Origin: Muribaculum sp.
GTDB lineage: Bacteria > Bacteroidota > Bacteroidia > Bacteroidales > Muribaculaceae
DNA length: 64,000 nucleotides
Direction of reading: 5' to 3'
Assembly (NCBI GenBank): GCA_023666965.1
Contig: JAMPAZ010000001.1
Location: 946,376 to 1,010,375, forward strand
Each line of letters starts with the position of its first letter. The first letter of the stretch is position 1. This document shows positions 55,694 to 64,000 of the stretch, piece by piece. Under the pieces are notes generated by a model. It saw nothing but the letters and a program-made list of their open reading frames with translations, was not told where the DNA came from and did not search any database. A program made the position numbers and the translations under genes.

Positions 55694-55767
55694 GGGCGTT
55701 GAGGGATTCGAACCCCCGACCCTCTGCTTGTAAGGCAGATGCTCTGAACCAGCTGAGCTAAACGCCC
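55694..55767 (-). tRNA. tRNA-Val(TAC), copy 2
   Basis: This is identical over all 74 bases to the neighbouring tRNA-Val(TAC) and separated from it by 50 bases. It is the first tRNA after the promoter at 55,789-55,819, so both should be made from one precursor. Confidence 0.97.
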
Positions 55768-55788
55768 GTGTTCTTCGTTAAAGCGATG

Positions 55789-55819
55789 CAAAGTTACGTC
55801 TTTATTTTGAATCTGCAAA
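55789..55819 (-). promoter_or_regulatory. promoter of the tandem tRNA-Val genes
   Basis: Minus-strand TTTG (55,819-55,816), a 19-base spacer and TAACTTTG (55,796-55,789) match the consensus exactly, about 20 bases before the first tRNA. Confidence 0.85.
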
Positions 55820-55896
55820 TAGTTTAAGGACTTTTTTTGAAAAAATCTTTAGAGAAATGTTCAGAGCAGATTTTTTTAGGTGCGGCCAATAGGCGA

Positions 55897-56958
55897 CTAA
55901 TATATGTCGTCGGTAGGTTCGTCATCCTTTTTCTTCTTGTCTTTCTTTGACTTACGTTTTTTGCCTTTGAAGTCTGACGGGTATGATGCTTTGTCGATTA
56001 CCTGGTCTTCGCCACGGAGTCTGATCCATGTGTCAAGCTCCTTTTTACCTTCCTTAAGTACGATCACTCTGGCACCGTTTTTTCCAATATGATTGTAGAC
56101 TGCGCCTTTAGACCCTCCATAGCGGCCATAGCCGAACAGAGTGTCCCAGTAGGTAATTAGGAAGTCATTGTCGTGGTCATGTCCAAAGAAGTTTGCGAAT
56201 ACGTCGCCCTGTTCCTTTTGGGCTACAAACATACCTGAATTGACATGCGGGCTGCATACTTTTTCTCCGGCCTCTCCAAGATAGTATATCGACTTGTCCG
56301 CTAATGCATACTGTACTTCCGGTAGAGGAATGTGGTAGAACATAACTGACGGCAACGGTTGGCCTTCATTGTTTTCGGTATAGCGAAGACTGTTGGTTTT
56401 GTACCAAAGTATTTGATTAGACGTGAGCCATGCATAGCGTCCAAGCCCGTTTACTTGTGAACCTGCGTGTGAGTCAAGGCAATAAAGCACTGAAGCGGGT
56501 TTCGTTCCGTCGGATGACATTATTTCAAGAACATAGTCCGGACTTTGAGAGTCGCCCCTCGCGGGCATTATGCACCCGGGCATTTTCTTCACGATGTCGT
56601 AAATCTGGCTTCGATTAAGCTCGAATTGGTGGTCGTGATTGCCAAAGACGAAAGCAAAGGGAATACCGCTTTCTACCAGTGGAGAGAAAAGCATTTCAAG
56701 TGATTTAGCCACGTTGGTGGAGTATATGAGGTCGCCGGTGATAATTATAAAGTCAGGGTTTTCGGCCTCGATAACCTCCTTCATCATAGGGAGCACTACC
56801 TTTTCATCGCCCTTGTCCCAACGGAAGTGTGTGTCGGTAAACTGTACGATTTTAAATTCTCCATCTTCGTTGAACTTCAGTGGAGATTGAGCAAATGCTC
56901 CTGATGCTGAAAAGCAGCATAGGAGCATTAATGTGATAATGATTTTTGATTTTGACAT
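55897..56958 (-). CDS. exported calcineurin-like metallophosphoesterase
   Basis: This 353-residue enzyme has a signal peptide (ASGAFAQ) and all motifs of the two-metal phosphoesterase fold: FTDTHFRWD (Asp42, His44), GDLIYSTN, FGNHDHQF and a late GHDHDND. A Lys-rich tail (KGKKRKSKKDKKKKDD) ends the protein. The substrate is unknown; relatives act on phosphomonoesters or phosphodiesters in the periplasm. It is the last gene of a long minus-strand run, 38 bases after the SUMF1-type gene. Confidence 0.87.
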   Translation of the reverse strand: MSKSKIIITLMLLCCFSASGAFAQSPLKFNEDGEFKIVQFTDTHFRWDKGDEKVVLPMMKEVIEAENPDFIIITGDLIYSTNVAKSLEMLFSPLVESGIPFAFVFGNHDHQFELNRSQIYDIVKKMPGCIMPARGDSQSPDYVLEIMSSDGTKPASVLYCLDSHAGSQVNGLGRYAWLTSNQILWYKTNSLRYTENNEGQPLPSVMFYHIPLPEVQYALADKSIYYLGEAGEKVCSPHVNSGMFVAQKEQGDVFANFFGHDHDNDFLITYWDTLFGYGRYGGSKGAVYNHIGKNGARVIVLKEGKKELDTWIRLRGEDQVIDKASYPSDFKGKKRKSKKDKKKKDDEPTDDIY

Positions 56959-56996
56959 ATCAATGGTTTGTTGAAACGTGGAGAGGGAGGTGGTTA

Positions 56997-58175
56997 TTAG
57001 TCAGCTTCCATCACTATACGGAGGCCGGTGGCTTTGTTGCTCTCTCGTTCCGGCAGTTTGCGGCGGAATGCAACTCTGAGGTTGTTTGAATCGCGGTCTT
57101 CAAAGCTTCCGCCTCGGCGTACGCGAAGGTCGCTCTTTTTACGGCATACGGGGTCTACTGCGTCGCCGGCTGAATAATCCTGCTTGTAGTCTTCGCAAAT
57201 TTCCCAGACATTGCCGCTCATGTCATACAGGCCGGCTTCATTAGGTTTCTTGGTCTTAACTTCGTGGTGGTGTCCGCCGCTGTTGATGCCGGACCAACCT
57301 ACTTCCTCGGCGGTATTGTTGCCTGAATACATTGTCGATGTGCGTTTCTCTGCGCCACGGGCCGCGTATTCCCATTCAGCCTCTGTGGGCAGGCGGAACT
57401 TTTTGCCGGTAAGCTGGCTAAGCTTAAGGCAGAACTCGTTGGCATCGCGGTAGGTGATGTTTTCGACGGGGTTATTGGGTCCTTTGTAGGCGGATGGGTT
57501 GGTGCCCATTATTCGCTCCCAAAGTGCCTGGGTTACTTCAGTCTCGCCGATATAGAAATCCTCGGTGATAGTCACGTAGTGAACAGGCGTTTCGTCCTTT
57601 TCGATGCTATTTTGTTCCGGTGTTGCGCCCATCTCAAATCTGTCGTGGCGAAGTCGAACCATGTTAAAGTCGACAGGACCGTTTTGTTGTGTATCTTGCC
57701 CGCCTATGCTGACAGCCGGAAGGGCGGGAATACTGATAGGCAGAAGTGCGGCTCCTGTTGCTGTCGGAGTGTTTGCTGTCGGCTGTGAAGGCGCGGCACC
57801 TCCGGAGGCTTGCTTGGGAGCTACGGTCATGTGGTATGTAAACAGGCTCTTTACCGGCTCAAACTCTACGCGCAAAGGCAGATAGTTTGACGTTTGGATT
57901 GTGAGTTTATTTGTGCCTTGCGGTACGTATAGCCAATATACGCCGCCTTTGTTTTCCGACTTGACTACGCTACCCTCAAATACAGGGTCGTTGGCTATAA
58001 GTCCCAACTTTATCAGCGCACATGCATTCTGGTTTGAGTCATACTCTTTGTATTGGGCGGCACTCAGTTCGGGAGTTTCTTGAAATTCAATCATTTCAAG
58101 TTGCTGTGCGTACGCATAACTTGAGAGGCTGATAAATAACAATAACGATAACAGCGATTTCACCTTTTGATTCAT
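56997..58175 (-). CDS. exported SUMF1/formylglycine-generating-enzyme-family protein with PEGA-like N-domain
   Basis: This 392-residue protein has a signal peptide (LSSYAYAQ). The N-terminal domain resembles a PEGA-type beta fold (YWLYVPQGTNKLTIQTSNYL in short). A Pro/Thr/Ala linker leads to a SUMF1 domain with FYIGETEVTQALWERIMG, NPVENITYRDANEFCLKL, FRLPTEAEWEYAARG and LRVRRGGSFEDRDSNNLR. Many such proteins in Bacteroidota are not sulfatase activators but structural or ligand-binding; no sulfatase gene is nearby. It sits in an operon of exported proteins of unknown function. Confidence 0.85.
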   Translation of the reverse strand: MNQKVKSLLSLLLFISLSSYAYAQQLEMIEFQETPELSAAQYKEYDSNQNACALIKLGLIANDPVFEGSVVKSENKGGVYWLYVPQGTNKLTIQTSNYLPLRVEFEPVKSLFTYHMTVAPKQASGGAAPSQPTANTPTATGAALLPISIPALPAVSIGGQDTQQNGPVDFNMVRLRHDRFEMGATPEQNSIEKDETPVHYVTITEDFYIGETEVTQALWERIMGTNPSAYKGPNNPVENITYRDANEFCLKLSQLTGKKFRLPTEAEWEYAARGAEKRTSTMYSGNNTAEEVGWSGINSGGHHHEVKTKKPNEAGLYDMSGNVWEICEDYKQDYSAGDAVDPVCRKKSDLRVRRGGSFEDRDSNNLRVAFRRKLPERESNKATGLRIVMEAD

Positions 58176-58203
58176 GTCTTTACCTATATTTGGTTATTAT
58201 AAT

Positions 58204-59175
58204 TTACAGTACCGGGATGTCGTTGGGTCCGAACGGAACTTCTCCAATGGGCTGCCAGGTGCGGACCATAATTTGAGGATGATCTTCGTCGGTGAAGTCC
58301 CATACGAGTACTACAATACCTTCGTCGCTGTAGCCCTTGGTGTGCCATTTCTGTGAAAGTGTGACGTAGTAGTAGTCGGGTTTTGCATCGTGGCGCATCA
58401 CGCGGTAGTCATCGAATATGACGTTGATGTATCCGTTGTGGCTCTGCTTGTCGAAGATAGCGCGGAGTTTATTAAGATATTCGCGTTTGTTCTGCTGAGT
58501 ATAGACAACCTTTTGCGAGGTAGGCAGCTCTGGACCTTTACGGCGTTCAGAAATCACCTTACCGGTGATGATAAGTGCATCGTCGCTGAACACGTCTTCC
58601 ATGAAGCGAATGTTCTTGTCGTTGTAAGCTTGCTTAAATTTTTCGCACCAGCCGAGAATCTGCATACGGCGTTCAACGTCTTTGAGCATTTCGCCCTCGG
58701 CAAGCATTTTCGTGTAGGTGGTGTTGTCCATTGTAAAGTTTACGTCGTCGATACGTCCGTTGGGCGTAAAGTCAATGCAAAGTTCACGGCGAGAACCGCT
58801 GTCGTAAGCGTCGTCAAGCGGATACATAGTCAGTCCGATGTTGCGGAACTGATATGCCTTAGTCGTGCCGTTGGAGCGTTTGCGGGTAAGACAGCTTTCT
58901 GCTATAAAGTCGTCCTCCGTGCTGAAATGTACATTTTCCCAACATGAAGCAAGTGATTCAATGGCCGTGTCGCTGATGTCGATTCCGGCAACGTTCAGGT
59001 CGGTGTTTTGTTGGCAGGCAGTATTGATTGCCGTAAGAAGGAGACTGGTTTGATGCTCCATCTTGTCGATAAGTGCCTGATTGTCGATTCCGTCTCGTAT
59101 TTTGAACTTGACAGCGGCCTGCGACTGTATGCCGATTGCCGCGATTGCGATAAGAGTGAAGATTAACTTTTTCAT
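58204..59175 (-). CDS. exported protein of unknown function, possible NTF2-like C-domain
   Basis: This 323-residue product (ATG at 59,175) has a signal peptide ending near IGIQSQA. The middle region shows beta segments (CIDFTPNGRIDDVNFTM). The C-terminal half starts with LGWCEKFKQAYNDKNIRFME followed by DVFSDDALIITGK, and ends with VLVWDFTDEDHPQIMVRTWQ. This order suggests an NTF2/SnoaL-like cone, where a helix is followed by a curved sheet. The ending resembles that of the 148-residue product of the next gene upstream. No catalytic motif is seen. It is part of the eight-gene run 55,897-64,000. Confidence 0.7.
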   Translation of the reverse strand: MKKLIFTLIAIAAIGIQSQAAVKFKIRDGIDNQALIDKMEHQTSLLLTAINTACQQNTDLNVAGIDISDTAIESLASCWENVHFSTEDDFIAESCLTRKRSNGTTKAYQFRNIGLTMYPLDDAYDSGSRRELCIDFTPNGRIDDVNFTMDNTTYTKMLAEGEMLKDVERRMQILGWCEKFKQAYNDKNIRFMEDVFSDDALIITGKVISERRKGPELPTSQKVVYTQQNKREYLNKLRAIFDKQSHNGYINVIFDDYRVMRHDAKPDYYYVTLSQKWHTKGYSDEGIVVLVWDFTDEDHPQIMVRTWQPIGEVPFGPNDIPVL

Positions 59176-59224
59176 TGTCAAGGATTAATATTTTCAAAGT
59201 CTATATAATTCAATTGCGTGTGCG

Positions 59225-59671
59225 CTACTTTGTAGTCACCTCTGTTATCTTGGGATGGTGCGGGTCAGAGATTTCCCACAGGATAGTAACGTTCTTACTA
59301 TCAGAAAAATTGTATCCTTCCCGTGTTAATTTAAACGATGTCTTAATCTTTTTCGGACTTTCGCAAATCTGTGTCACTACCACATCTTCAATCCCGGCTT
59401 TATCGACATCCTCGTCCATAAATTCATTGTAGAGATCAGTTAATTCATCACGGTCGACGTCGAGTATCGACATGAGGAATCCTTGATCCTGGCTCAAGTA
59501 GGCATCTTTTAGCTTATCGAGATATGACAAAATTATTTGTCTGTTTTCCGAGCTTACTTCTTGGCAACATGTTGCTTCTACTACAGAGTCGGAACTTTGG
59601 CTTGCAGTTTCACCATAAGCCGAGACTCCCGTAGTGATAAATAGCATTGCGGATATTAGTGTCGCTTTCAT
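59225..59671 (-). CDS. small exported protein related to the C-terminal half of its neighbour
   Basis: The start is taken as the ATG at 59,671, giving 148 residues with signal peptide MKATLISAMLFITTGVSAYG; an ATG two codons earlier is possible. An open frame extends far upstream but overlaps the previous gene. The mature part contains ILSYLDKLKDAYLSQDQGFL and ends NVTILWEISDPHHPKITEV. These resemble the helix (ILGWCEKFKQAY) and tail (VLVWDFTDEDHPQI) of the 323-residue neighbour, suggesting a shared NTF2-like fold and an old duplication. Function is unknown. Confidence 0.65.
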   Translation of the reverse strand: MKATLISAMLFITTGVSAYGETASQSSDSVVEATCCQEVSSENRQIILSYLDKLKDAYLSQDQGFLMSILDVDRDELTDLYNEFMDEDVDKAGIEDVVVTQICESPKKIKTSFKLTREGYNFSDSKNVTILWEISDPHHPKITEVTTK

Positions 59672-59684
59672 ACACATTTGAGTT

Positions 59685-60533
59685 TTAGTTGCTGAATTCA
59701 AACCATAAGGCTGGAGAGCCTTTGAAGTCTTCAAGCGCTGAATTGCTCCCGGTAGAGTAGTTGCGTCTGGAGGTCGATCCGGGGCCGAGTAACGCTTTAA
59801 TGCCTGCACCGTTGTTGCCTATAACCCAAAATGTCGCATTTCGGTCCGGGCAATTGGTTACAATGCCGTATTTGCTTACTTTCCCTAACGACTTAAACAG
59901 ATTCAGAAGACTGTTTACTTCATTAATGTCTTTGGCATAAATCAATTCGTTGATTACGTCCATCTGCCACTGTTGAAGAGTCATGTTCGGATCTTGTGCG
60001 GGCGGAGGCGCGACATTTTCTGCTACCGCGGTGTTAGCTTCCGTTGCAGGTTTTGTCTCCGTTGCCGGCTTCGCCGGAGTCACGGGTTTTGCTTCTGCTA
60101 CGGTCTTGGGTGTGGCTTGTTCGGTCGGTTTAGCCTCGGGTTCCGATTTTATTGCAGGCTTTTCGGTTGTGGTTTGTGCGGTAGCGGTTTGTGGCGTTGC
60201 AGGGGCTTCTCCGGAAAGAACAGCAATGGATATGTAGGATAACACACGGGTATGGTCGCCACGTTTCATCGACATGTGTTGAATGTTTTGCAAGACATCC
60301 GGCGACAACGTCTTGTCGGGAAAATGCTCTTTGTAATATTCTGTTATTCTGCTGATGAGCAGTAGGTCGGCGTTGTCGCGTGCCTTTACTTCCGAGGCAT
60401 TCGTGGATTCCTCCGACAAATAGTTTTTGTCGAGCTTCATCATTACGATCTCCTCCGATGTGTTTTGTGCGCTTAGAAACGCCGGAGTCAACATCGCGAA
60501 TAGCATGAATATTTTTAATATATTGGTGTACAT
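59685..60533 (-). CDS. exported protein with Lys/Pro/Ala/Thr-rich linker, unknown function
   Basis: This 282-residue product has a signal peptide (TPAFLSAQ), a short helical domain, and then a low-complexity stretch at about residues 110-175 made of repeats such as PAKPATETKPATEA. It ends in a globular C-domain of about 100 residues (MTLQQWQMDVINELIYAKDI, KYGIVTNCPDRNATFWVIG). The linker is like those that span the periplasm or hold domains apart. I do not recognise the C-domain. It lies 6 bases after the next gene upstream and 13 bases before the small exported protein gene. Confidence 0.7.
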   Translation of the reverse strand: MYTNILKIFMLFAMLTPAFLSAQNTSEEIVMMKLDKNYLSEESTNASEVKARDNADLLLISRITEYYKEHFPDKTLSPDVLQNIQHMSMKRGDHTRVLSYISIAVLSGEAPATPQTATAQTTTEKPAIKSEPEAKPTEQATPKTVAEAKPVTPAKPATETKPATEANTAVAENVAPPPAQDPNMTLQQWQMDVINELIYAKDINEVNSLLNLFKSLGKVSKYGIVTNCPDRNATFWVIGNNGAGIKALLGPGSTSRRNYSTGSNSALEDFKGSPALWFEFSN

Positions 60534-60539
60534 ATTTAA

Positions 60540-61781
60540 TTAGTTATTGTTTTCGCCAAACAGACTGCTGATTTTGGAAATGGGTATGTAACTTGTGAGT
60601 CGGGCAGGGAACCGTCCTTGTCCCGATTCTAAATCGTCCTTGTTGACAGTGACTCTCATCGTATGGCAGTATCCCTCCGGAATGTTTCTGAAAATCACCA
60701 CGTCGGTATATGCCTTATCGTCATCCTTGGATATGCCAAAAAACACTTCGCAACCTTTATTTCGGAAATAGTTTATGACATTGTTCAAGGGTACTGAAAT
60801 ATTTTTATAGTCAAAGTCATACCCGATATGTTTTATGTCGAGTATAAAATCGTTGTCGAGCTCTCCGGTTGTCAGTAGATTTGCCATTGTTTCAATCGGA
60901 TAGACCGAAGAATTGTTGATTAGCTCGTATGTTCTCTGTTTAATCAGACTTCCCGGGGGGATGTCGACCTTGCCGTCAGGGACATTTTCCTCGGATGTCT
61001 CGGCGTTTTCGATTAGTTCAAAAGCTTTTTTGGAGGCAGCCGGATCAAATATCGATAAGTGGTAATATCTGTTCGATGTCAATGCGTCGGTGTAGTAACT
61101 GTTGCCCGGTCTAATGTAGTAGTTTATGTTCCATGTCGGCAACAGATTTTGTCTGGTCACGCTGTCGTTGAGTACAGGTGTGATGCGGTGTGACGAAAGG
61201 TCGTCAAGCAAGCGGCGTTCGTTTTCGACCATACCGGTGCCGTGAAGCAAATCGTAGCTTATGGGAAACGAAACGGCGTAGGCAGTTTGTCCGTCGGGAT
61301 TATCCCAACTGACTCGGTATCTGCGTCCGTTCTGATTACTTACTGAGATGCTGTATCCGTCGGATTTCATCTGTTTGAGGCGTGCAAATTCACCTCCTTC
61401 AAATGTAATTTGGTCTTCGGCGAGCATTGTGTTGACCGACTTTTCTCGTTTCAAGGGCATGTCGGCCGCGAGTGCATATCGTTCAAGAAAATTGAATACG
61501 ACATTGTTCGGCCCCATGCGGAGCGCGTCATCGAATATGGAGTAGCCGATATGGACGACCTTGCCGTCTGTCAAATCGACTCTAACTGGTGTGTTTTTAT
61601 ATGATAGATTAATGGTAGCGTCTTCATCGTCGGCGGGCACGTCCATTGCGCTAAAGTTCATCACTTTAGCCATTGCTTCGAGCTGGTCGGTAGCGAATTC
61701 CAATGAAGAAGCAATCGCTGTGGACCCTAAAAAGGCCCACAACGATGCAAAAAATATTGATGTCAGATGTCTGAACGTCAT
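60540..61781 (-). CDS. exported protein of unknown function, 413 residues
   Basis: A signal peptide ends near LGSTAIASS. The mature part has mixed alpha/beta character, with segments such as INLSYKNTPVRVDLTDGKVV, YRVSWDNPDGQTAYAVSFPI and NINYYIRPGNSYYTDALTSN. There is no membrane segment, no catalytic signature and no family I recognise. It is the third gene of the run at the right end, 9 bases after the zinc-ribbon membrane protein gene and 6 bases before the linker-containing protein gene, so coordinated expression is likely. Confidence 0.72.
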   Translation of the reverse strand: MTFRHLTSIFFASLWAFLGSTAIASSLEFATDQLEAMAKVMNFSAMDVPADDEDATINLSYKNTPVRVDLTDGKVVHIGYSIFDDALRMGPNNVVFNFLERYALAADMPLKREKSVNTMLAEDQITFEGGEFARLKQMKSDGYSISVSNQNGRRYRVSWDNPDGQTAYAVSFPISYDLLHGTGMVENERRLLDDLSSHRITPVLNDSVTRQNLLPTWNINYYIRPGNSYYTDALTSNRYYHLSIFDPAASKKAFELIENAETSEENVPDGKVDIPPGSLIKQRTYELINNSSVYPIETMANLLTTGELDNDFILDIKHIGYDFDYKNISVPLNNVINYFRNKGCEVFFGISKDDDKAYTDVVIFRNIPEGYCHTMRVTVNKDDLESGQGRFPARLTSYIPISKISSLFGENNN

Positions 61782-61790
61782 AAGGTTAGC

Positions 61791-62492
61791 TTATACTCCT
61801 ATGTCAAATTTCTTTGTTGTTCCGTTTGCAAATTTGACAGTTCCGCCTACGAGTTTACCTTCTTTGAAGCGAGCTGAAATAATCTTGTCACCGTTGCCTA
61901 CTTCGATGGTTTTGCCGCCTGACTTCAAGTCGATAGAGTATGATTTAGTGACCGTCACTTCTCCGGTTCCGTGAGGCTTGCCCGCTTTTGAAGGCCCTGT
62001 GTACAGACCCCAACCGAGGTTGTAGTTGTTCAGATGGTTAGATGAACTCACTTCTTTAGTGACTACTTTCTCTACAGTATCGACTCTTTCAACCACTACA
62101 GTGTCGGTAGTTTGTACTACTGTCTCAACGAATACCGTGTCAGGTTCGGACACCACTTCGTCTTCTCCGTTGCCGTCATCTTCGGGTTCTTCGGTTTCAT
62201 TGTAGCCACCGTCTTCTTCATCGTCTACGAACTCTGTTCCCTCGGGATCGGGAGTTGTAGCCTTATTCTCGCCTTTCGGCCAGAAAATTACGGCACCTGC
62301 GGCGATGATAGCTACTGCAATCACGCCTACAATCCACATCGGGAAGCCTCCGCCCTTAACTTCTTCAATCATTTCCGATCCGCAGTCGGGGCACTTCAGG
62401 TCTTCACCTTCGGGAATTGTAAAATCCTTCTTTTTATCGGCTGTGTCGCAATTACCAAAGTTCAAACAACGGTATTTTTTCTCTTTTGCCAT
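61791..62492 (-). CDS. zinc-ribbon single-span membrane protein with MORN-like tail
   Basis: In 233 residues the order is as follows. An N-terminal zinc ribbon has Cys in YRCLNFGNCDTA and CPDCGSEM. A single membrane helix (MWIVGVIAVAIIAAGAVIF) spans about residues 52-70. An acidic Glu/Asp-rich linker follows, then a stretch rich in Val and Thr. The C-terminal domain (GWGLYTGPSKAGKPHGTGEV, KEGKLVGGTVKFANG) resembles MORN repeats. The ribbon would face the cytoplasm and the MORN-like part the periplasm. It may link the large cytoplasmic protein next to it with the exported partners downstream. Confidence 0.75.
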   Translation of the reverse strand: MAKEKKYRCLNFGNCDTADKKKDFTIPEGEDLKCPDCGSEMIEEVKGGGFPMWIVGVIAVAIIAAGAVIFWPKGENKATTPDPEGTEFVDDEEDGGYNETEEPEDDGNGEDEVVSEPDTVFVETVVQTTDTVVVERVDTVEKVVTKEVSSSNHLNNYNLGWGLYTGPSKAGKPHGTGEVTVTKSYSIDLKSGGKTIEVGNGDKIISARFKEGKLVGGTVKFANGTTKKFDIGV

Positions 62493-62531
62493 GATAGTAA
62501 TAATAATAATTAGTTATATTATAAATATTGT

Positions 62532-63998
62532 TTACTGAGGACGATATGACAGCAGCGTTTCGACTGCCTTCTTTGTCCAATTGACAAATTGATTGTACTT
62601 GGTCTTCGGGGTGGGGTTTTCCTCTTTGATTACCTTTCCGATTGCCGCCATTATCTTGTCTTGGAGTTCTTTCAGTTTTGCCTGAATATCCTTAAGCGCA
62701 GATGGGTCGATTTCCTGGAATGCCTCTTCCATCGCGTCGTTGTAGAGTCGGCGTATTTCCTTTGCCCGCTCTTCAATCAGACGGTCGTTGAAGGCCATCT
62801 CGGTGAATTTGTCAAATCCCCACGGGGTGATCTCTGCATTTCCGAAGATGTCCACACCGCCGGTTGCCCCATATTGTCCGGATGTTTCGGCATCGAACAG
62901 TATGCGGTCAAGTCCGAGATCCAAAATCATGTAAGGCATGATGTCCTCGCGAAGTTGGTCAGGCGACTTCGGCGGAACGGCAAAGAGTGTGCGATAGTCG
63001 TTTGCATAACCTTCGCTGACAAGCAGTATTCGGTTAGCGGGTGATGCTGCTATTAGAGAGTCAAACTTCGCCTTAAGCATAGGCACTGAACTGATTGCGC
63101 GCATAGGATAGCCGTTTTCAACGATAGCCACTGATATTTCGTTGGTGTACTGTCCATCAAGAGATATGTGGATTGCAGCCCCTGCTCCGCCGGGTATTGC
63201 ATCTCGGAGGGCTTTCTCAAATCGTTCTGCAAATTCAAGAAGTTCAGGATCCTTTGTTTGTGGAAGCGTCACCAAAATGCGCTTGAATAATATGTTTTTG
63301 CCAATTTCAGGTGCCTCAGTGTTGGGGTTATTTAGCTGGATTTCGTTCATGTTTATCTCAGTGAACACTCCGCTTGCCGTGATAATCTGGCGGGCAAACT
63401 GTTGAAGGGCTTGCTCGTTGTTGCCATACTTGTTACGTAGACGTTCCATGATGGGCACTTCTAGTACTTTCTGATTCTGTTCTTTACAGAACTCGTTGTG
63501 GAAAGTGACTATTTCGCCGTAAACCGGGCCTAACAATGTGCGTGACAGCATGTTGCGGTTCAGCTTGTTGACGTTCATGAATTTGCCGTCGCTTGCAAGC
63601 GCCTCGACGATTGACTCACGGATGGTGCTCGTGATTTTATCCATGCTGTCTTCGTTGACGTTCATCTTGCGTTCGAGGTCTGCCATACGGTTGCGGCTAT
63701 AGAACTTAATCACGGGCAGAGTCATATCCTCCGTGCCATCGCGGTCGTCGGTGTCGTTGACCACGGTGTAAAGGTCTGCGAGGGCCACCATGCGCTCCTT
63801 ATTAAACTTGATGATGTCGTCGAGAGCCTGTTCAAATCCGATAAGACGCTTGCCGAGGTCGATGAACTTCTTCTCAAGTGTTTGTGCCAAGGGTACAGCA
63901 AACAGTTTGATGGCTTCTATTTCGGTCTTCTTAGTGTAAAGGACCTTGCAGTAGTTGGTGACGCGCTCAAACCGGTTACCGAATATGATAGGGCGTTT
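62532..63998 (-). CDS. large unrecognised cytoplasmic protein, 5' end outside window
   Basis: The frame stays open to the right edge, so this is the C-terminal part of a longer protein; at least 488 residues are present. A TTG at 63,890 could be read as a start, but protein-like sequence (KRPIIFGNRFERVTNYCKVL) continues before it. The protein is soluble and rich in charged helices, with LEKKFIDLGKRLIGFEQALD near the visible start and IKEENPTPKTKYNQFVNWTK near the end. A central alpha/beta part holds ILVTLPQTKDPELLEF, VSEGYANDYRTLFAVPP and YGATGGVDIFGNAEITPWG. I recognise no family. It leads the run of exported proteins downstream. Confidence 0.72.
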   Translation of the reverse strand, partial: KRPIIFGNRFERVTNYCKVLYTKKTEIEAIKLFAVPLAQTLEKKFIDLGKRLIGFEQALDDIIKFNKERMVALADLYTVVNDTDDRDGTEDMTLPVIKFYSRNRMADLERKMNVNEDSMDKITSTIRESIVEALASDGKFMNVNKLNRNMLSRTLLGPVYGEIVTFHNEFCKEQNQKVLEVPIMERLRNKYGNNEQALQQFARQIITASGVFTEINMNEIQLNNPNTEAPEIGKNILFKRILVTLPQTKDPELLEFAERFEKALRDAIPGGAGAAIHISLDGQYTNEISVAIVENGYPMRAISSVPMLKAKFDSLIAASPANRILLVSEGYANDYRTLFAVPPKSPDQLREDIMPYMILDLGLDRILFDAETSGQYGATGGVDIFGNAEITPWGFDKFTEMAFNDRLIEERAKEIRRLYNDAMEEAFQEIDPSALKDIQAKLKELQDKIMAAIGKVIKEENPTPKTKYNQFVNWTKKAVETLLSYRPQ

Positions 63999-64000
63999 AA

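Noticed and set aside
55569-55768. The two near-identical 74-base blocks as a CRISPR or transposon repeat
   Set aside because: They fold as complete tRNA-Val(TAC) genes; there are only two copies and no spacer pattern.
59672-59809. Extended start of the 148-residue exported protein
   Set aside because: It overlaps the upstream gene and hides a good signal peptide that begins at 59,671.
1-64000. CRISPR array, rRNA operon or intact insertion sequence
   Set aside because: No regularly spaced repeats, rRNA sequence or transposase was seen on either strand.

Overview
The window is a stretch of chromosome from a Bacteroidota bacterium, almost certainly of the order Bacteroidales. The evidence is a SusC-type TonB receptor, lipoprotein-rich surface genes, a C-terminal tail resembling a type IX secretion sorting signal, a small Bacteroidota-type ribosomal protein, and many promoters with the Bacteroidales layout TTTG-N19/20-TAnnTTTG. 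The balanced base composition and several gene families would fit Muribaculaceae-like gut commensals, but that placement is inference. Both ends cut through genes: a SusC-like receptor on the left and a large unrecognised protein on the right.

Left region (1-11,880). After the SusC fragment comes a seven-gene minus-strand operon for vitamin B12 uptake. It starts at a recognisable promoter and a cobalamin riboswitch (11,651-11,845). It then reads a DUF4465 surface protein, a PKD-repeat lipoprotein, a BtuG-like propeller lipoprotein, the BtuB receptor, and the BtuF, BtuC and BtuD parts of the inner-membrane importer. Together these form a path from cell surface to cytoplasm.

Region 12,000-32,240 is mostly housekeeping: pyruvate phosphate dikinase, recJ-recQ, an MscS channel, a clostripain-like protease, a DUF6057/TPR pair, an HU / small ribosomal protein / RNase G cluster, L-asparaginase, metG and glgB. 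Between ppdK and recQ lies a scar: an N-terminal remnant of a tyrosine integrase behind four GTGTACA repeats, and an orphan 54-residue ORF.

Region 32,430-36,960 is an AT-rich accessory island. It holds a small HTH regulator, a single-chain nuclease-methyltransferase-specificity protein, a DUF262 protein, and a HEPN protein translationally coupled to it. It looks like a horizontally acquired anti-phage locus and is the most interesting part of the window. A perfect 12-bp tandem repeat sits at its right edge.

Region 37,000-54,140 returns to core genes: an NfnAB-type flavoprotein pair, a MATE transporter, a low-molecular-weight phosphatase, parC, a DUF3316 protein, an S41 protease, glyS, lemA, an FKBP isomerase, dnaX, topA and an RluA-type pseudouridine synthase.

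Region 54,150-64,000 is read from the minus strand: a histidine phosphatase, two identical tRNA-Val(TAC) genes with their own promoter and terminator, and a compact run of eight genes. That run encodes a zinc-ribbon membrane protein, several exported proteins of unknown function (two of which share a C-terminal motif), a SUMF1-type protein and a metallophosphoesterase. It may be an uncharacterised envelope system.
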